Source of the DNA: Rudaea sp. 3F27F6
Lineage (GTDB): Bacteria; Pseudomonadota; Gammaproteobacteria; Xanthomonadales; Rhodanobacteraceae
Length of the DNA stretch: 64,000 nt
Reading direction: 5' to 3'
NCBI RefSeq assembly: GCF_005503555.1
Contig: NZ_SCNG01000001.1
Span: 930,001 to 994,000 of the forward strand
Shown piece by piece: positions 33,732-40,485 of the stretch. A program made the position numbers and the translations under genes. Under the pieces are notes generated by a model that saw only the letters and a list, made by a program, of their open reading frames with translations, searched no databases and had not been told where the DNA came from. Within the stretch, counting starts at the first letter, position 1; every line of letters begins with the position of its first letter.

Positions 33732-33932
33732 ATGAGAAAGTTAGCTACACTCGCGTTCGCTCTTTCGGCATCGTTCGTCAGCGGTTTGGCCCTTGCGGAC
33801 AATCCGCCTGGGCCGGGTTCGTCTGGTCAGACGACGACGGTGTGCAATGCCAGCGGCTGCTGGACATGCACAACGACCGCAACGGGCGCAGTCTGCGTCA
33901 AGAAGAAACAGAGCGGCCCGATCGGGGGATAA
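33732..33932 (+). CDS. Small secreted Cys peptide, unknown function
   Basis: A 66-residue ORF from the ATG at 33732 with a strong GGAGG. Residues 1-22 are a signal peptide (ATLAFALSASFVSGLALA, cleavage before DNPPG). The 44-residue mature part has Cys at 38, 43, 46 and 55, Thr/Gly-rich, with a CTTTATGAVC segment. It stands alone after a 176-base gap, with its own terminator, so it looks like a separately expressed lysogen gene. No family is recognised. Confidence 0.6.
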   Translation: MRKLATLAFALSASFVSGLALADNPPGPGSSGQTTTVCNASGCWTCTTTATGAVCVKKKQSGPIGG

Positions 33933-33947
33933 CCCGAATGGTTCGCG

Positions 33948-33974
33948 ATGGCCGCGTTTAACCACGCGGCCATC
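33948..33974 (+). terminator. Hairpin terminator after the secreted peptide gene
   Basis: GATGGCCGCGT and ACGCGGCCATC form an 11-bp stem with a 5-base loop, followed by TTT. The T-tract is short, so termination may be partial. Confidence 0.6.
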
Positions 33975-34004
33975 TTTCCGCCACAGCCCTCGGTATCTAC
34001 ACGG

Positions 34005-34535
34005 ATGATCAGATCGTGCTTGTATTTGGCTATCAGCTTGTTATTGGGCTGCGCAGCTACGAAATCCCGGCCGAATTCTTCCTATGAGCTAATGCTCCCT
34101 GCCGGCGCTGAAACGTATACGGAGAGCGATCGAGAAGTCTTTCGGCTTGGCGACCGAATCGGGGAACCAGCGCTCCCAATTTATCCGAGCGAACTGGTGT
34201 CAAAGAATCTGCCCGAACAGCAGGTCTGCCTGGAGATCGATATAGATACAGCCGGCCGCGTATTCGATAGCCGACCGCTGTACGACACCGGGAATTGCCC
34301 GAGCAAGGCGAATCACCCAGACGACTCGTTCCTCGCTGCGACAAAACAAGCCGTGCAACAGTGGCGATTCGAGCCCGCGCGCATGTGTACTTTTCCTGAC
34401 GGCGTACCGAAGAACGACGAATGCCAGGGAACGGCCGTCAAGGTCGAACTCATGCCGATTCGCTTGGCGTTTGTATTTTCATTCGTCATCGGGCACGGCG
34501 GACCGGCTGTAAAGAACGCGCTGATCCAACCGTAA
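34005..34535 (+). CDS. Lipoprotein with TonB-C-like domain (prophage cargo)
   Basis: A 176-residue protein from the ATG at 34005. A signal ends in a lipobox (ISLLLGC, Cys 16). The body reads like a TonB/TolA C-terminal domain: YPSELVSKNLPEQQVCLEID, a strand IDTAGRVFDSRPLYDTGN and a helix ATKQAVQQWRFEPA. Proteins with only a lipid anchor and this domain are usually chromosomal, so it is odd in a phage. The upstream in-frame start is not used because it would bypass the signal. Likely acts at the envelope of the lysogen. Confidence 0.65.
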   Translation: MIRSCLYLAISLLLGCAATKSRPNSSYELMLPAGAETYTESDREVFRLGDRIGEPALPIYPSELVSKNLPEQQVCLEIDIDTAGRVFDSRPLYDTGNCPSKANHPDDSFLAATKQAVQQWRFEPARMCTFPDGVPKNDECQGTAVKVELMPIRLAFVFSFVIGHGGPAVKNALIQP

Positions 34536-34634
34536 GAGCCGTACACACTTTGTCGCGCTGCGACGTCGAAATCTCTTGCTTCGGGTTCCAACCAGAGCGT
34601 GAATGGTGACCAGACAAATCACCGGACGCGCCGC

Positions 34635-34850
34635 ATGAACCTCTCTACCAAGATCGCTAAACAGCTGGGCCTGAAGATTGACGAAGTCCTCATTCTCCAA
34701 GGCGCTGATACCTTGTTACTTTCAGCGGTCGCTCGCGGCAAAGTTGATCTGAACGCCTTGGCGCGCGAAGAGCTGGCAGCCCGCGGGCTCGACGCCTACG
34801 GGAATTGGGTTGGCTTCATGGCCGCAGAGCGCGCCCTTAAAACCGCGTAA
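34635..34850 (+). CDS. Small phage protein, unknown function
   Basis: A 71-residue protein from the ATG at 34635, starting MNLSTKIAKQLGLKIDEVLI. Helical, with ALAREELAARGLDAYGNWVG. It ends 37 bases before the promoter of the three-gene operon. I do not recognise it; possibly part of the same accessory region. Confidence 0.55.
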   Translation: MNLSTKIAKQLGLKIDEVLILQGADTLLLSAVARGKVDLNALAREELAARGLDAYGNWVGFMAAERALKTA

Positions 34851-34886
34851 GAGCCCGTAGATGCCGCCACAAGCGATAGAAAACTC

Positions 34887-34929
34887 TTGACGCCGTAGAA
34901 ACTACGGTGTAATTTACCTTCCGTAAGGT
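34887..34929 (+). promoter_or_regulatory. Strong sigma70-like promoter with two inverted-repeat operators
   Basis: TTGACG (34,887-34,892) and TAATTT (34,910-34,915) are 17 bases apart. The spacer itself is an inverted repeat CCGTAG-AAA-CTACGG (34,893-34,907). A second one, ACCTT-CCGT-AAGGT (34,916-34,929), lies over the expected transcription start. Two dyads at -10/-35 and +1 are what Aca autorepressors bind in anti-CRISPR operons; the gene at 35,445 is the candidate binder. Confidence 0.75.
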
Positions 34930-34937
34930 CACATCGC

Positions 34938-35046
34938 CATCACTGCCGCGTAGGCAGCTCAGAAAATCTAGGCGTATCGTGCCGCTCGTTTTTATCTGCC
35001 GCGCAGGCAGTCCAATCAATTCGCTGCCGCTTAGGCAGCATAGAAG
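34938..35046 (+). repeat. Three CRISPR-repeat-like units (type I-F style) in an operon leader
   Basis: Units at 34,938-34,965, 34,991-35,018 and 35,019-35,046 share CTGCCGC-NN-AGGCAG, the 5-bp hairpin of type I-F repeats. Unit 1 has CACTGCCG before the loop and ends GCTCAGAAA, matching the I-F repeat style over most of its 28 bases, including a CTCAGAAA crRNA-handle-like end. Units 2 and 3 match unit 1 at 18 and 21 of 28 positions. Gaps are 25 and 0 bases, not 32, and there are no cas genes. They lie in the transcribed leader of the next gene. Confidence 0.75.
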
Positions 35047-35057
35047 AGGATCAACAA

Positions 35058-35444
35058 ATGAAAAATCCATCCGCTTTCTTGCTCGACTCCCTGGGTAACG
35101 TTGTCGGCATTGCTGAGACGTGCGAAGCGTCTATCTCGATCTCGAACAGTCTCACGGATGACGGCGTGCCGGCCAACGGGTTCAAGGTTCGCGTGTCTCG
35201 ATCAAAGGCCGCGAACGCGAAGGCGCGCCGGAGCGAGTTCATACCGGAATACTCGCCGACGGAGTACGGCGTTTTCGTTCGTAGCGACATGCTCCGGCAT
35301 CACAAGAGCAACGCCGACCGACTCGCGCTTGAGCTTCAACGGCGTGCCGCGGCGAAGGAGGCCGGCTGGCATTTTTCGGTCTCCGAGACGATGCGGCTCA
35401 ATAGGGAGTTTCAGGAAGAAATGAAAGCAAAGCTCGGTGATTGA
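35058..35444 (+). CDS. Candidate anti-defence protein, first gene of accessory operon
   Basis: A 128-residue protein with GAGG eight bases before the ATG. It starts MKNPSAFLLDSLGNVVGIAE. Alpha/beta N-terminus, then a helical, charged C-terminus (HHKSNADRLALELQRRAAAK, MRLNREFQEEMKAKLGD). No family is recognised. It is the first gene after a regulated promoter and a leader with CRISPR-like repeats, and is followed by a probable HTH gene, which is the layout of anti-CRISPR operons. The anti-defence role is inference from context only. Confidence 0.6.
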   Translation: MKNPSAFLLDSLGNVVGIAETCEASISISNSLTDDGVPANGFKVRVSRSKAANAKARRSEFIPEYSPTEYGVFVRSDMLRHHKSNADRLALELQRRAAAKEAGWHFSVSETMRLNREFQEEMKAKLGD

Positions 35445-35864
35445 ATGACCTACATCGTCCGGCATGATGGAAGGACGGTCACGGAGACCGATTGGTCTCC
35501 GATGGCGCAGGCCGCGTGGCATCGTGCAACCCGCGATCAGTCCGCGGGCGGCGTTGTCGAGCTATTCAAAGATGGTCGACTTATCGCGTCACATCGAATC
35601 ACGGGCGGCCGCGGCGCGATCTGGCCGGAAGGAGAAGCGTGCAGCCTGCAGGATGTCGTCAAGGCAATCCTGCAGTTGCTTCGGGACGACGATTGGGATG
35701 CGAAACAAATCGCGCAAGCCATGACTGACTACGGGCTTCCGACGTCGCGAGCGCGGGTCGACGGAATGCGCGGCAGCTCCGGGCGTTCGCTTGAGCTATC
35801 GCATGCCGAGATCGTGACGATGCTCAACGCGATTTTGAGCGAATATAAGCGCGGCTCGCAATGA
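35445..35864 (+). CDS. Probable HTH regulator (Aca candidate)
   Basis: A 139-residue protein starting directly after the upstream stop. The first 60 residues are beta-rich (VVELFKDGRLIASHRITGGR). The C-terminal 80 residues read as a helix-turn-helix: LQDVVKAILQLLRDDDWDAK, QIAQAMTDYGLPTSRARVDG, followed by LSHAEIVTMLNAILSEYKRG. In phage anti-CRISPR operons the downstream HTH gene encodes the Aca autorepressor. This one could bind the two inverted repeats at 34,893 and 34,916. The assignment is inference. Confidence 0.55.
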   Translation: MTYIVRHDGRTVTETDWSPMAQAAWHRATRDQSAGGVVELFKDGRLIASHRITGGRGAIWPEGEACSLQDVVKAILQLLRDDDWDAKQIAQAMTDYGLPTSRARVDGMRGSSGRSLELSHAEIVTMLNAILSEYKRGSQ

Positions 35865-36043
35865 AGGCACCAGCAAACTATGACTACACAGCAAAGCAAC
35901 GCGCGGAGCGTCAGCGCGAACGTACAGCGCTAACTGTGACTCTGCGGCTCGATGATGCTGACTCTATGCTTTTGCGTGCGTTGCTGCGCGACGGTGAGTC
36001 TTACAACGATGCGCTCCGTCGCTTGATCCGCGAGCGATCGTGA
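35861..36043 (+). CDS. Small ribbon-helix-helix-like protein
   Basis: A 60-residue protein overlapping the previous gene by 4 bases (ATGA). The segment TALTVTLRLDDADSMLLRAL followed by ESYNDALRRLIRERS fits a ribbon-helix-helix: a beta strand then two helices. Third gene of the accessory operon; it could be a second DNA-binding regulator or an antitoxin-like protein. No toxin partner is visible. Confidence 0.55.
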   Translation: MKAPANYDYTAKQRAERQRERTALTVTLRLDDADSMLLRALLRDGESYNDALRRLIRERS

Positions 36044-36143
36044 AGTGTTCCCGTAAAACCGCACAAAAGCCCGTACGACGCGCGCCGGTGCAATGCCGGG
36101 GCGCCGCTCAGATTTTGCGACGCGCCGGCCTATACTGGCCTCT

Positions 36144-36428
36144 ATGCGCGGCGACAAAACAGCCCTGGAACAGCTCCACATCGGCCCTACGGGAACCAGC
36201 AATACCTGGGGCGCGTGGCTCGACGGAAAACTCTTCGCTCAATTCAACGGATGCCCTAGCGGCGTCGCTGTGCGATGGCTCTTCCTCGACTATCCCAAGC
36301 CGCACTGGAATACCATCCACGCAGATCACGACGCCGCGATCGAGTACATCCGGTTATGGGTCAGCGGGCTGGATATAATTCCCTGGGATGAGCTGGGCAG
36401 CGGGGAAGCGGCTGCAGACAGCGCGTAA
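36144..36428 (+). CDS. Small phage protein near right end, unknown function
   Basis: A 94-residue protein from the ATG at 36144, starting MRGDKTALEQLHIGPTGTSN. Mixed fold with WGAWLDGKLFAQFNGCPSGV, AVRWLFLDYPKPHWNTIHAD and an acidic C-terminus. TATACT lies 14 bases upstream and may be a -10 giving a very short leader. It is the last rightward gene before the phage end; no family is recognised. Confidence 0.55.
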   Translation: MRGDKTALEQLHIGPTGTSNTWGAWLDGKLFAQFNGCPSGVAVRWLFLDYPKPHWNTIHADHDAAIEYIRLWVSGLDIIPWDELGSGEAAADSA

Positions 36429-36433
36429 GTACC

Positions 36434-36456
36434 AAATGCGCCCCAGGGGCGCATTT
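36434..36456 (+). terminator. Hairpin after the last rightward phage gene
   Basis: AAATGCGCCCC and GGGGCGCATTT are separated by one base, an 11-bp stem with no T-run beyond the ATTT arm. The same arms occur in the endolysin gene at 19,987. It may end early transcription near the phage end. Confidence 0.5.
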
Positions 36457-36520
36457 GCGTTGCACGCAACGAGTTTTCATTTCGCGTCCCATTTTTTCCC
36501 GCTGGTTGCCATGATTTCCC

Positions 36521-36565
36521 AGTTATCAAGATGTCTCCCTCTGAGTTATCAAGCTCCCCCTCACA
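36521..36565. repeat. Right-end transposase-binding repeats of the prophage
   Basis: AGTTATCAAG occurs at 36,521-36,530 and 36,544-36,553, with a 23-base period. CTCACA follows, giving candidate terminal CA at 36,563 or 36,565. Tandem sites of this size and spacing at the edge of a DDE-transposase element are typical binding sites. Beyond them the sequence becomes host repeat. The 356 bases between 36,429 and 36,784 hold only these, the hairpin and the host repeats. Confidence 0.6.
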
Positions 36566-36576
36566 AAGCAAAGTCA

Positions 36577-36652
36577 CTGGATTCCCGCTAAGAGCACGCG
36601 GGAATGACGAGCAGAGGCAAGAGCTGGATTCCTGCTTCCGCAGGAATGACGA
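36577..36652. repeat. REP-like intergenic repeats in the host, two copies
   Basis: Copy 1 is CTGGATTCCCGC ... GCGGGAATGACGA (36,577-36,610); copy 2 is CTGGATTCCTGC ... GCAGGAATGACGA (36,624-36,652). Both fold into hairpins. This sequence style is widespread in intergenic DNA of Xanthomonadales and other proteobacteria. They lie between the phage end and rimI. Confidence 0.75.
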
Positions 36653-36784
36653 AGAAAAAGCAAAAGTGCGATGACCGACATTTCGCGCCGAGAAAACTCA
36701 CCTCGCGAAAACAATCCACCTCGACAACGACGAGCGAAAAACAACAACCGAGCAAGCGACCAAACCCCGCGACAGCGACGATAA

Positions 36785-37264
36785 CTAATCGTCCGCCGGC
36801 AACAGTTCCATCGCCATCACGATCGCATCCTCGCGCCCGTTCTTCGCCGGGTAATAGTTCGGCCGCAGCGCGATTTCGTTGAAGCCGAGGGTCGGATACA
36901 GCGCGACGGCAACGCGATTGGAAGGGCGTACTTCGAGGAAGATGCGCTGCACGCGATGCCAGCGTGCGAGTTCGATCATGCGCTTGACGAGGTGGCGACC
37001 GTGGCCGTGACCTTGATACTTCGGCGCGACGCAGGCATTGAGCAGATGCGCTTCGCCCGCGGCGACAGAAAGGATGCCGTAGCCGATGATCTGCTCGGCC
37101 TGGCAAAGCACCCAACATTCGTAGCCGGCGCGCAGGCAGTCGCGGAAGATGCCGAGTGTCCACGGGAACTCGTAGGCGGAGGCTTCGATCACGGCGACGT
37201 CGTCGAGATCGTCGACGTGCATCGCGCGCATCTGCGGCCTGGGTTCGGAAAGGATGGCGACCAT
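36785..37264 (-). CDS. rimI: Ribosomal protein S18 alanine N-acetyltransferase RimI
   Basis: A 159-residue GNAT acetyltransferase from the ATG at 37264. The acetyl-CoA loop V-APKYQGHGHGR (Q/R-x-x-G-x-G/A form) and RIFLEVRPSNRVAVALYPTL, then GFNEIALRPNYYP, are the hallmark RimI segments. It acetylates the N-terminal alanine of S18. It overlaps no neighbour and follows a HolD-like gene, as in other gammaproteobacteria. The prophage is integrated just past its stop, leaving it intact. Confidence 0.92.
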   Translation of the reverse strand: MVAILSEPRPQMRAMHVDDLDDVAVIEASAYEFPWTLGIFRDCLRAGYECWVLCQAEQIIGYGILSVAAGEAHLLNACVAPKYQGHGHGRHLVKRMIELARWHRVQRIFLEVRPSNRVAVALYPTLGFNEIALRPNYYPAKNGREDAIVMAMELLPADD

Positions 37265-37269
37265 GCGCC

Positions 37270-37749
37270 TTAGCCCACCGCCCCGCGCAGCCTGCGTGCG
37301 ATCGGCTTGAGCGCCTGCCACAGCGCGCGCTTGTCCGCCGCGCCGCCGGGCAGCTGCGCCGGCTCGGCGGTGACCGCAATCGTCGCGGTACTTTGCTGCA
37401 TTGTGGACAATTGCGCACCGAGCGCGCGCGCCATCGTGGCGCCGAAGACGAGGTAGGCCTGCGCTTCCGCCGCGGCGGCAAGTTCGCCGTCGGCACCGGC
37501 ATCGAGCCAGACGAGCGTCTCCGCATGCGTACCGAAGATCTGCGGCAGATGTTTGAACAAACGTGCCAGCCGCGCATCGGCGCGCACGCCCTTCGCGCAG
37601 ACGACGGCGACGCGCAGCGCCTGCACGCCGTCGCTGTCGTCGCGGCTTTGTTGCGTTTGTCCCGCCGGCTGCGGCTCTTCGCGTGCGCGCAGAGCGTAGA
37701 CGTCGACGCCCATCGCTTCGAGCAGACGCAGCCGCGATGCGTCGATCAT
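37270..37749 (-). CDS. Putative HolD-like DNA polymerase III psi subunit
   Basis: A 159-residue protein from the ATG at 37749 (ATGA overlap with the upstream lipoprotein gene). The N-terminus RLRLLEAMGVDVYALRARE is similar in pattern to the start of HolD (L-x-x-L/M-G-I/V-x-x-x-L-R), and holD lies directly before rimI in enterobacteria. The core has VAVVCAKGVRADARLARLFK and LVFGATMARALGAQLS. Psi links the clamp loader to SSB. Similarity is weak, so the call leans on position. Confidence 0.5.
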   Translation of the reverse strand: MIDASRLRLLEAMGVDVYALRAREEPQPAGQTQQSRDDSDGVQALRVAVVCAKGVRADARLARLFKHLPQIFGTHAETLVWLDAGADGELAAAAEAQAYLVFGATMARALGAQLSTMQQSTATIAVTAEPAQLPGGAADKRALWQALKPIARRLRGAVG

Positions 37750-38423
37750 GGCTTGCCGCCTTCGAGCGCAATGAAGTCGGTCTGGAACTTCGCGAATACG
37801 GCGTCGACGGCCGTGGCGAAAGCCTGCGCAGTCGCAGACATCGTATCGTTCGCCGCGGCCTGTTCGGCGCTGTAGCTCTGCTCGAGCAGCGGCTCGCCGG
37901 AATCCTGTTCGACGCGCATCTCGAATTCGACCTGGGCGATCACGCCCTGCGCCTGCTGCACGCGCTCGTAGCGGCGGATGCGGCCCTTGACGTGCAGCGC
38001 CTGCACGCTCGCCGGCAGGCGATCGGTTACGAGCGGCGCGATGCCGGTTTCGCGCAGGCGCAAGGTCAGGCGCTCCTGCAGCGTGCGCGAAGGCGGATCG
38101 CTCCAGAGCTGGTAGTGATAGGCGCGCAGCGCGCCCGCATCGGGCGTGGTCGCATAGAGCACAGCCTGCTCGGCGTAGACGCCTTCGGCGCGAAAAGTCT
38201 CGACTTCGATCGGCAGCACCGAAAGCGGCTTCGGCAGCCGCTCCACTTTCGCCGCGGGCGGTAGCCGAAAGTAGGTGACGTCGGGCACGGTCGGTGGCGA
38301 GCAGGCCGCCAGCATCAGCGTGCACAGCGTGGTCGCCGTCCAACGCGCGGCGGCATATCCGTGCGCCTTGGTTTTCGCGCGAACCGGCGAGGAAATCGGC
38401 GCAATGCGAGGCACGCGTTTCAT
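37746..38423 (-). CDS. ABC-type transport auxiliary lipoprotein (PqiC/MCE-associated)
   Basis: A 225-residue lipoprotein: a long basic N-terminus, then a signal ending in a lipobox (LCTLMLAAC, Cys 41). The start may lie downstream of the given ATG. The mature part includes YFRLPPAAKVERLPKPLSVL and a C-terminal helical end with FAKFQTDFIALEG, as in the periplasmic lipoproteins encoded with MlaD-type transporters. It overlaps the MlaD gene by 4 bases and would act at the outer membrane in lipid transfer. Confidence 0.8.
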   Translation of the reverse strand: MKRVPRIAPISSPVRAKTKAHGYAAARWTATTLCTLMLAACSPPTVPDVTYFRLPPAAKVERLPKPLSVLPIEVETFRAEGVYAEQAVLYATTPDAGALRAYHYQLWSDPPSRTLQERLTLRLRETGIAPLVTDRLPASVQALHVKGRIRRYERVQQAQGVIAQVEFEMRVEQDSGEPLLEQSYSAEQAAANDTMSATAQAFATAVDAVFAKFQTDFIALEGGKP

Positions 38424-39358
38424 CGCGGCTCCTCTTCGATCTGGTCGCGTTTCGGCGCGATCAGCAGGCGGTTCGGGCTCATGCGAATCTCGCGCGAGAA
38501 TTCATTGAAGTTGCGCGCGGCGACGGCGAGGTTCTGGGTGATCGAGTCGATGCGCTCGGACAGCGACGACAGGATGCTGCGCAGGTCGTCGACCGAGTCG
38601 CGCACGCCGGGACGGTTTTCGCGAATCACGCCGTTGAGCTGACTGACCGCGTCGTCGAGCTTGGTCTGGGTCGCGCGCAGGTCCTGCGACAGCTTCTGCA
38701 CGTTGCCAAGGATTGCGCCGACCGCCGCGCGATTCTGTGGCTTGAGCAGGTCGTCGACCGAGGCCGACGCGGAATTGAGCCGCTGCAGCAGCGCGCGCGT
38801 CTGCGCGACCAGTTCCGGCGTGTTCTCGTCGAGTGTGCTCGCGATCGAGTCGACGTGCTTGGAAAGATTCTTCACGAGCGGGCCGATCTGATCGCGGGTC
38901 AGATCGCTCAGTTGCACGGCGAGCGTATTCATCGAGGTAAACAGGTCGGCGCTCTCGACGCCGGCAAGTTCGCTGCCCGGTTTGGCCACGTCCGTACTCG
39001 CGCCCTCGCTGATGCCGATCGCGACGTCGGCGAGCAGCCCGGTCGAAGTCAGGCGTGCAACCGAATCTTTCGGAATCGGCCAGTCGTGGCGCACGGCAAG
39101 GGTGACCTTGTAGCGCGTTTCCAGCTTGCCGTCCTTCGCGCTGCGTTCGGGATCGATCGCCGCGACCTGACCGATGCGGAAGCCTTCGTAGAACACCGGC
39201 GCGCCGTAGTGCAGGCCGGTGACGTTGCGGTAGTGCGTCATGTAGTCCGTGCTGGCCGCGCCGCGCCCGGTGATCGCCGCGAGTGCGACGAGCAGCAGGG
39301 CCACGGCCGCCGCGACGACGGCACCGACCAGAACGTAGTTGATGTTGTCGCGTTTCAC
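38420..39358 (-). CDS. MlaD-family (MCE) substrate-binding protein
   Basis: A 312-residue protein from a GTG at 39358. One N-terminal membrane helix (YVLVGAVVAAAVALLLVALA) is followed by an MCE domain (HYRNVTGLHYGAPVFYEGFR, IGQVAAIDPE, VTLAVRHDWPIPKDSVARLT) and a long helical C-terminus. MCE proteins form hexamers that shuttle phospholipids between membranes. It is expected to work with the ATPase (40,486) and permease (42,143). The DegV gene separates it from the ATPase. Confidence 0.9.
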   Translation of the reverse strand: MKRDNINYVLVGAVVAAAVALLLVALAAITGRGAASTDYMTHYRNVTGLHYGAPVFYEGFRIGQVAAIDPERSAKDGKLETRYKVTLAVRHDWPIPKDSVARLTSTGLLADVAIGISEGASTDVAKPGSELAGVESADLFTSMNTLAVQLSDLTRDQIGPLVKNLSKHVDSIASTLDENTPELVAQTRALLQRLNSASASVDDLLKPQNRAAVGAILGNVQKLSQDLRATQTKLDDAVSQLNGVIRENRPGVRDSVDDLRSILSSLSERIDSITQNLAVAARNFNEFSREIRMSPNRLLIAPKRDQIEEEPR

Positions 39359-39438
39359 CCGCGCCTTGCTCCATAGCCGCAGCGCCGCCCGCGCCGCGTG
39401 CGGGAATCATACACGGGCGCCGCGCGCGACGGGCACGC

Positions 39439-40383
39439 TCAGAACTGTGCGTCGTGTTCCGCGGCGGCGAAGCCGAGCGTCACCGCGCCGACGCCCACGT
39501 TGACCATGCCGGTCACGCTCATCGGGCTTTCGAGCAGTTCGACGCCGTGCTCGGCGCAGGTCATCCGCAGCGAGTCGTAGCCGTGCAGCGCGGCGAGTTC
39601 GGCAAGGTCGCCGCCGTAGCTCACGCACAGCGCCGGCACGATCAGGCCCGCGCGCACGCGCGCGCAGGCGTAGGCGAACAGCGCCTTCGCCCCGGCCTCG
39701 AAGCCACGCACCTTGCCGACCGGGCCGGTCTCGCCGCGGTATCCGCGCAGGATCGGTTTGATGTCGAGCGCACTGCCGAGCGTCGCGCTGAACCAGCCGA
39801 CGCTGCGGTCGCCCTTCTTCTGCGCGCGGGCGCGCAGGTAGTAGAGGTCGCGCGGCAGCATGTAGCCGTAGGTATTTTGCGCGACGTATTCGAGACGCTC
39901 GCGCAGCGCGCCGACGCCGGTCCCCGCAGCGATCAGGCGCGTCGCCTCGACGACACCGATGCCCTGCCCGGCAAATAGAGTCTGGCTGTCGATCACGCGC
40001 ATGAGGAACGGCCCGTCGATGCCGGCCTCCTTGCGCACGGACTGGTAGCTGTTGAGGATGGCGAAGCTCGCCTTGCGCGCATGCTCGAAGATCGGGCTGC
40101 GCGTCGAGGTGATGGTCAGGCAGAACACGCAGTCGTAGTCGAGCACGAGACGTTCGAGGAACACGTCGCGGATCTGTTCGACCGTGTACGGCTCGGTCTC
40201 CGCGGCATGGCTGCGCGCGCCGAGGTTGTCGGAAAGGAAACGCGCGATCAGTGCGGGATCGCGGTCGTCGATGAAGGCTTCTTCATCGATGCGGATGCTG
40301 ATGGGCAGGATGCCGATGCTGTGACTGGCGAAGAACTCCGCCGGCAGATCGCAAGCGGAATCGACGACGATACCGAAACGCAC
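39439..40383 (-). CDS. DegV family (fatty-acid-binding) protein
   Basis: A 314-residue protein from a GTG at 40383, with GGAGGGG upstream. The N-terminal IVVDSACDLPAEFFASHSIG and the central CLTITSTRSPIFEHARKA are the DegV signature areas; the latter replaces the usual TSSGLSGT form. DegV proteins (FakB) bind fatty acids. Being inside a lipid-transport operon between MlaF and MlaD, it may handle acyl chains. A FakA-type kinase is not in the window. Confidence 0.82.
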   Translation of the reverse strand: MRFGIVVDSACDLPAEFFASHSIGILPISIRIDEEAFIDDRDPALIARFLSDNLGARSHAAETEPYTVEQIRDVFLERLVLDYDCVFCLTITSTRSPIFEHARKASFAILNSYQSVRKEAGIDGPFLMRVIDSQTLFAGQGIGVVEATRLIAAGTGVGALRERLEYVAQNTYGYMLPRDLYYLRARAQKKGDRSVGWFSATLGSALDIKPILRGYRGETGPVGKVRGFEAGAKALFAYACARVRAGLIVPALCVSYGGDLAELAALHGYDSLRMTCAEHGVELLESPMSVTGMVNVGVGAVTLGFAAAEHDAQF

Positions 40384-40485
40384 GCAGCCCCTCCCCCAAG
40401 GCGTGACGCCTTTTCTTGTTGCTTATTACGCGCAGCTTCACACATTGTTCGCCGGCGTTTCGTTGCACCGTTCACAGAACGCGCC

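Larger units (their letters stand above)
1..36565. mobile_element. BcepMu-like transposable prophage (left end outside window)
   Basis: A near-complete Mu-like gene set is visible: DDE transposase, AAA+ transposition ATPase, Ner-like protein, repressor, Gam-like, GemA and Mor proteins, DUF3486 small terminase, large terminase, portal, MuF-like head protein, capsid and a siphovirus-type tail. Early genes run rightward and late genes leftward from a central switch at about 22.3 kb, which is the arrangement known from BcepMu rather than Mu itself. The right boundary is placed just after two GTTATCAAG repeats and before host repeats that flank rimI. The exact terminal CA (36,563 or 36,565) is inferred. 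The left boundary is beyond base 1, so tail-fibre genes and that end are not seen. Confidence 0.93.

Noticed and set aside
34938-35046. A true CRISPR array
   Set aside because: Only three units, degenerate, with gaps of 25 and 0 bases instead of constant 32-base spacers, and no cas genes. They are better read as solitary repeat mimics.
35861-36043. Toxin-antitoxin pair from the ribbon-helix-helix-like gene
   Set aside because: The neighbouring gene shows no toxin fold, and the order fits an added regulator in the accessory operon.
36577-36652. Phage attachment duplication
   Set aside because: The two copies are inverted-hairpin host repeats of a widespread type and do not match a short target duplication of a DDE element.
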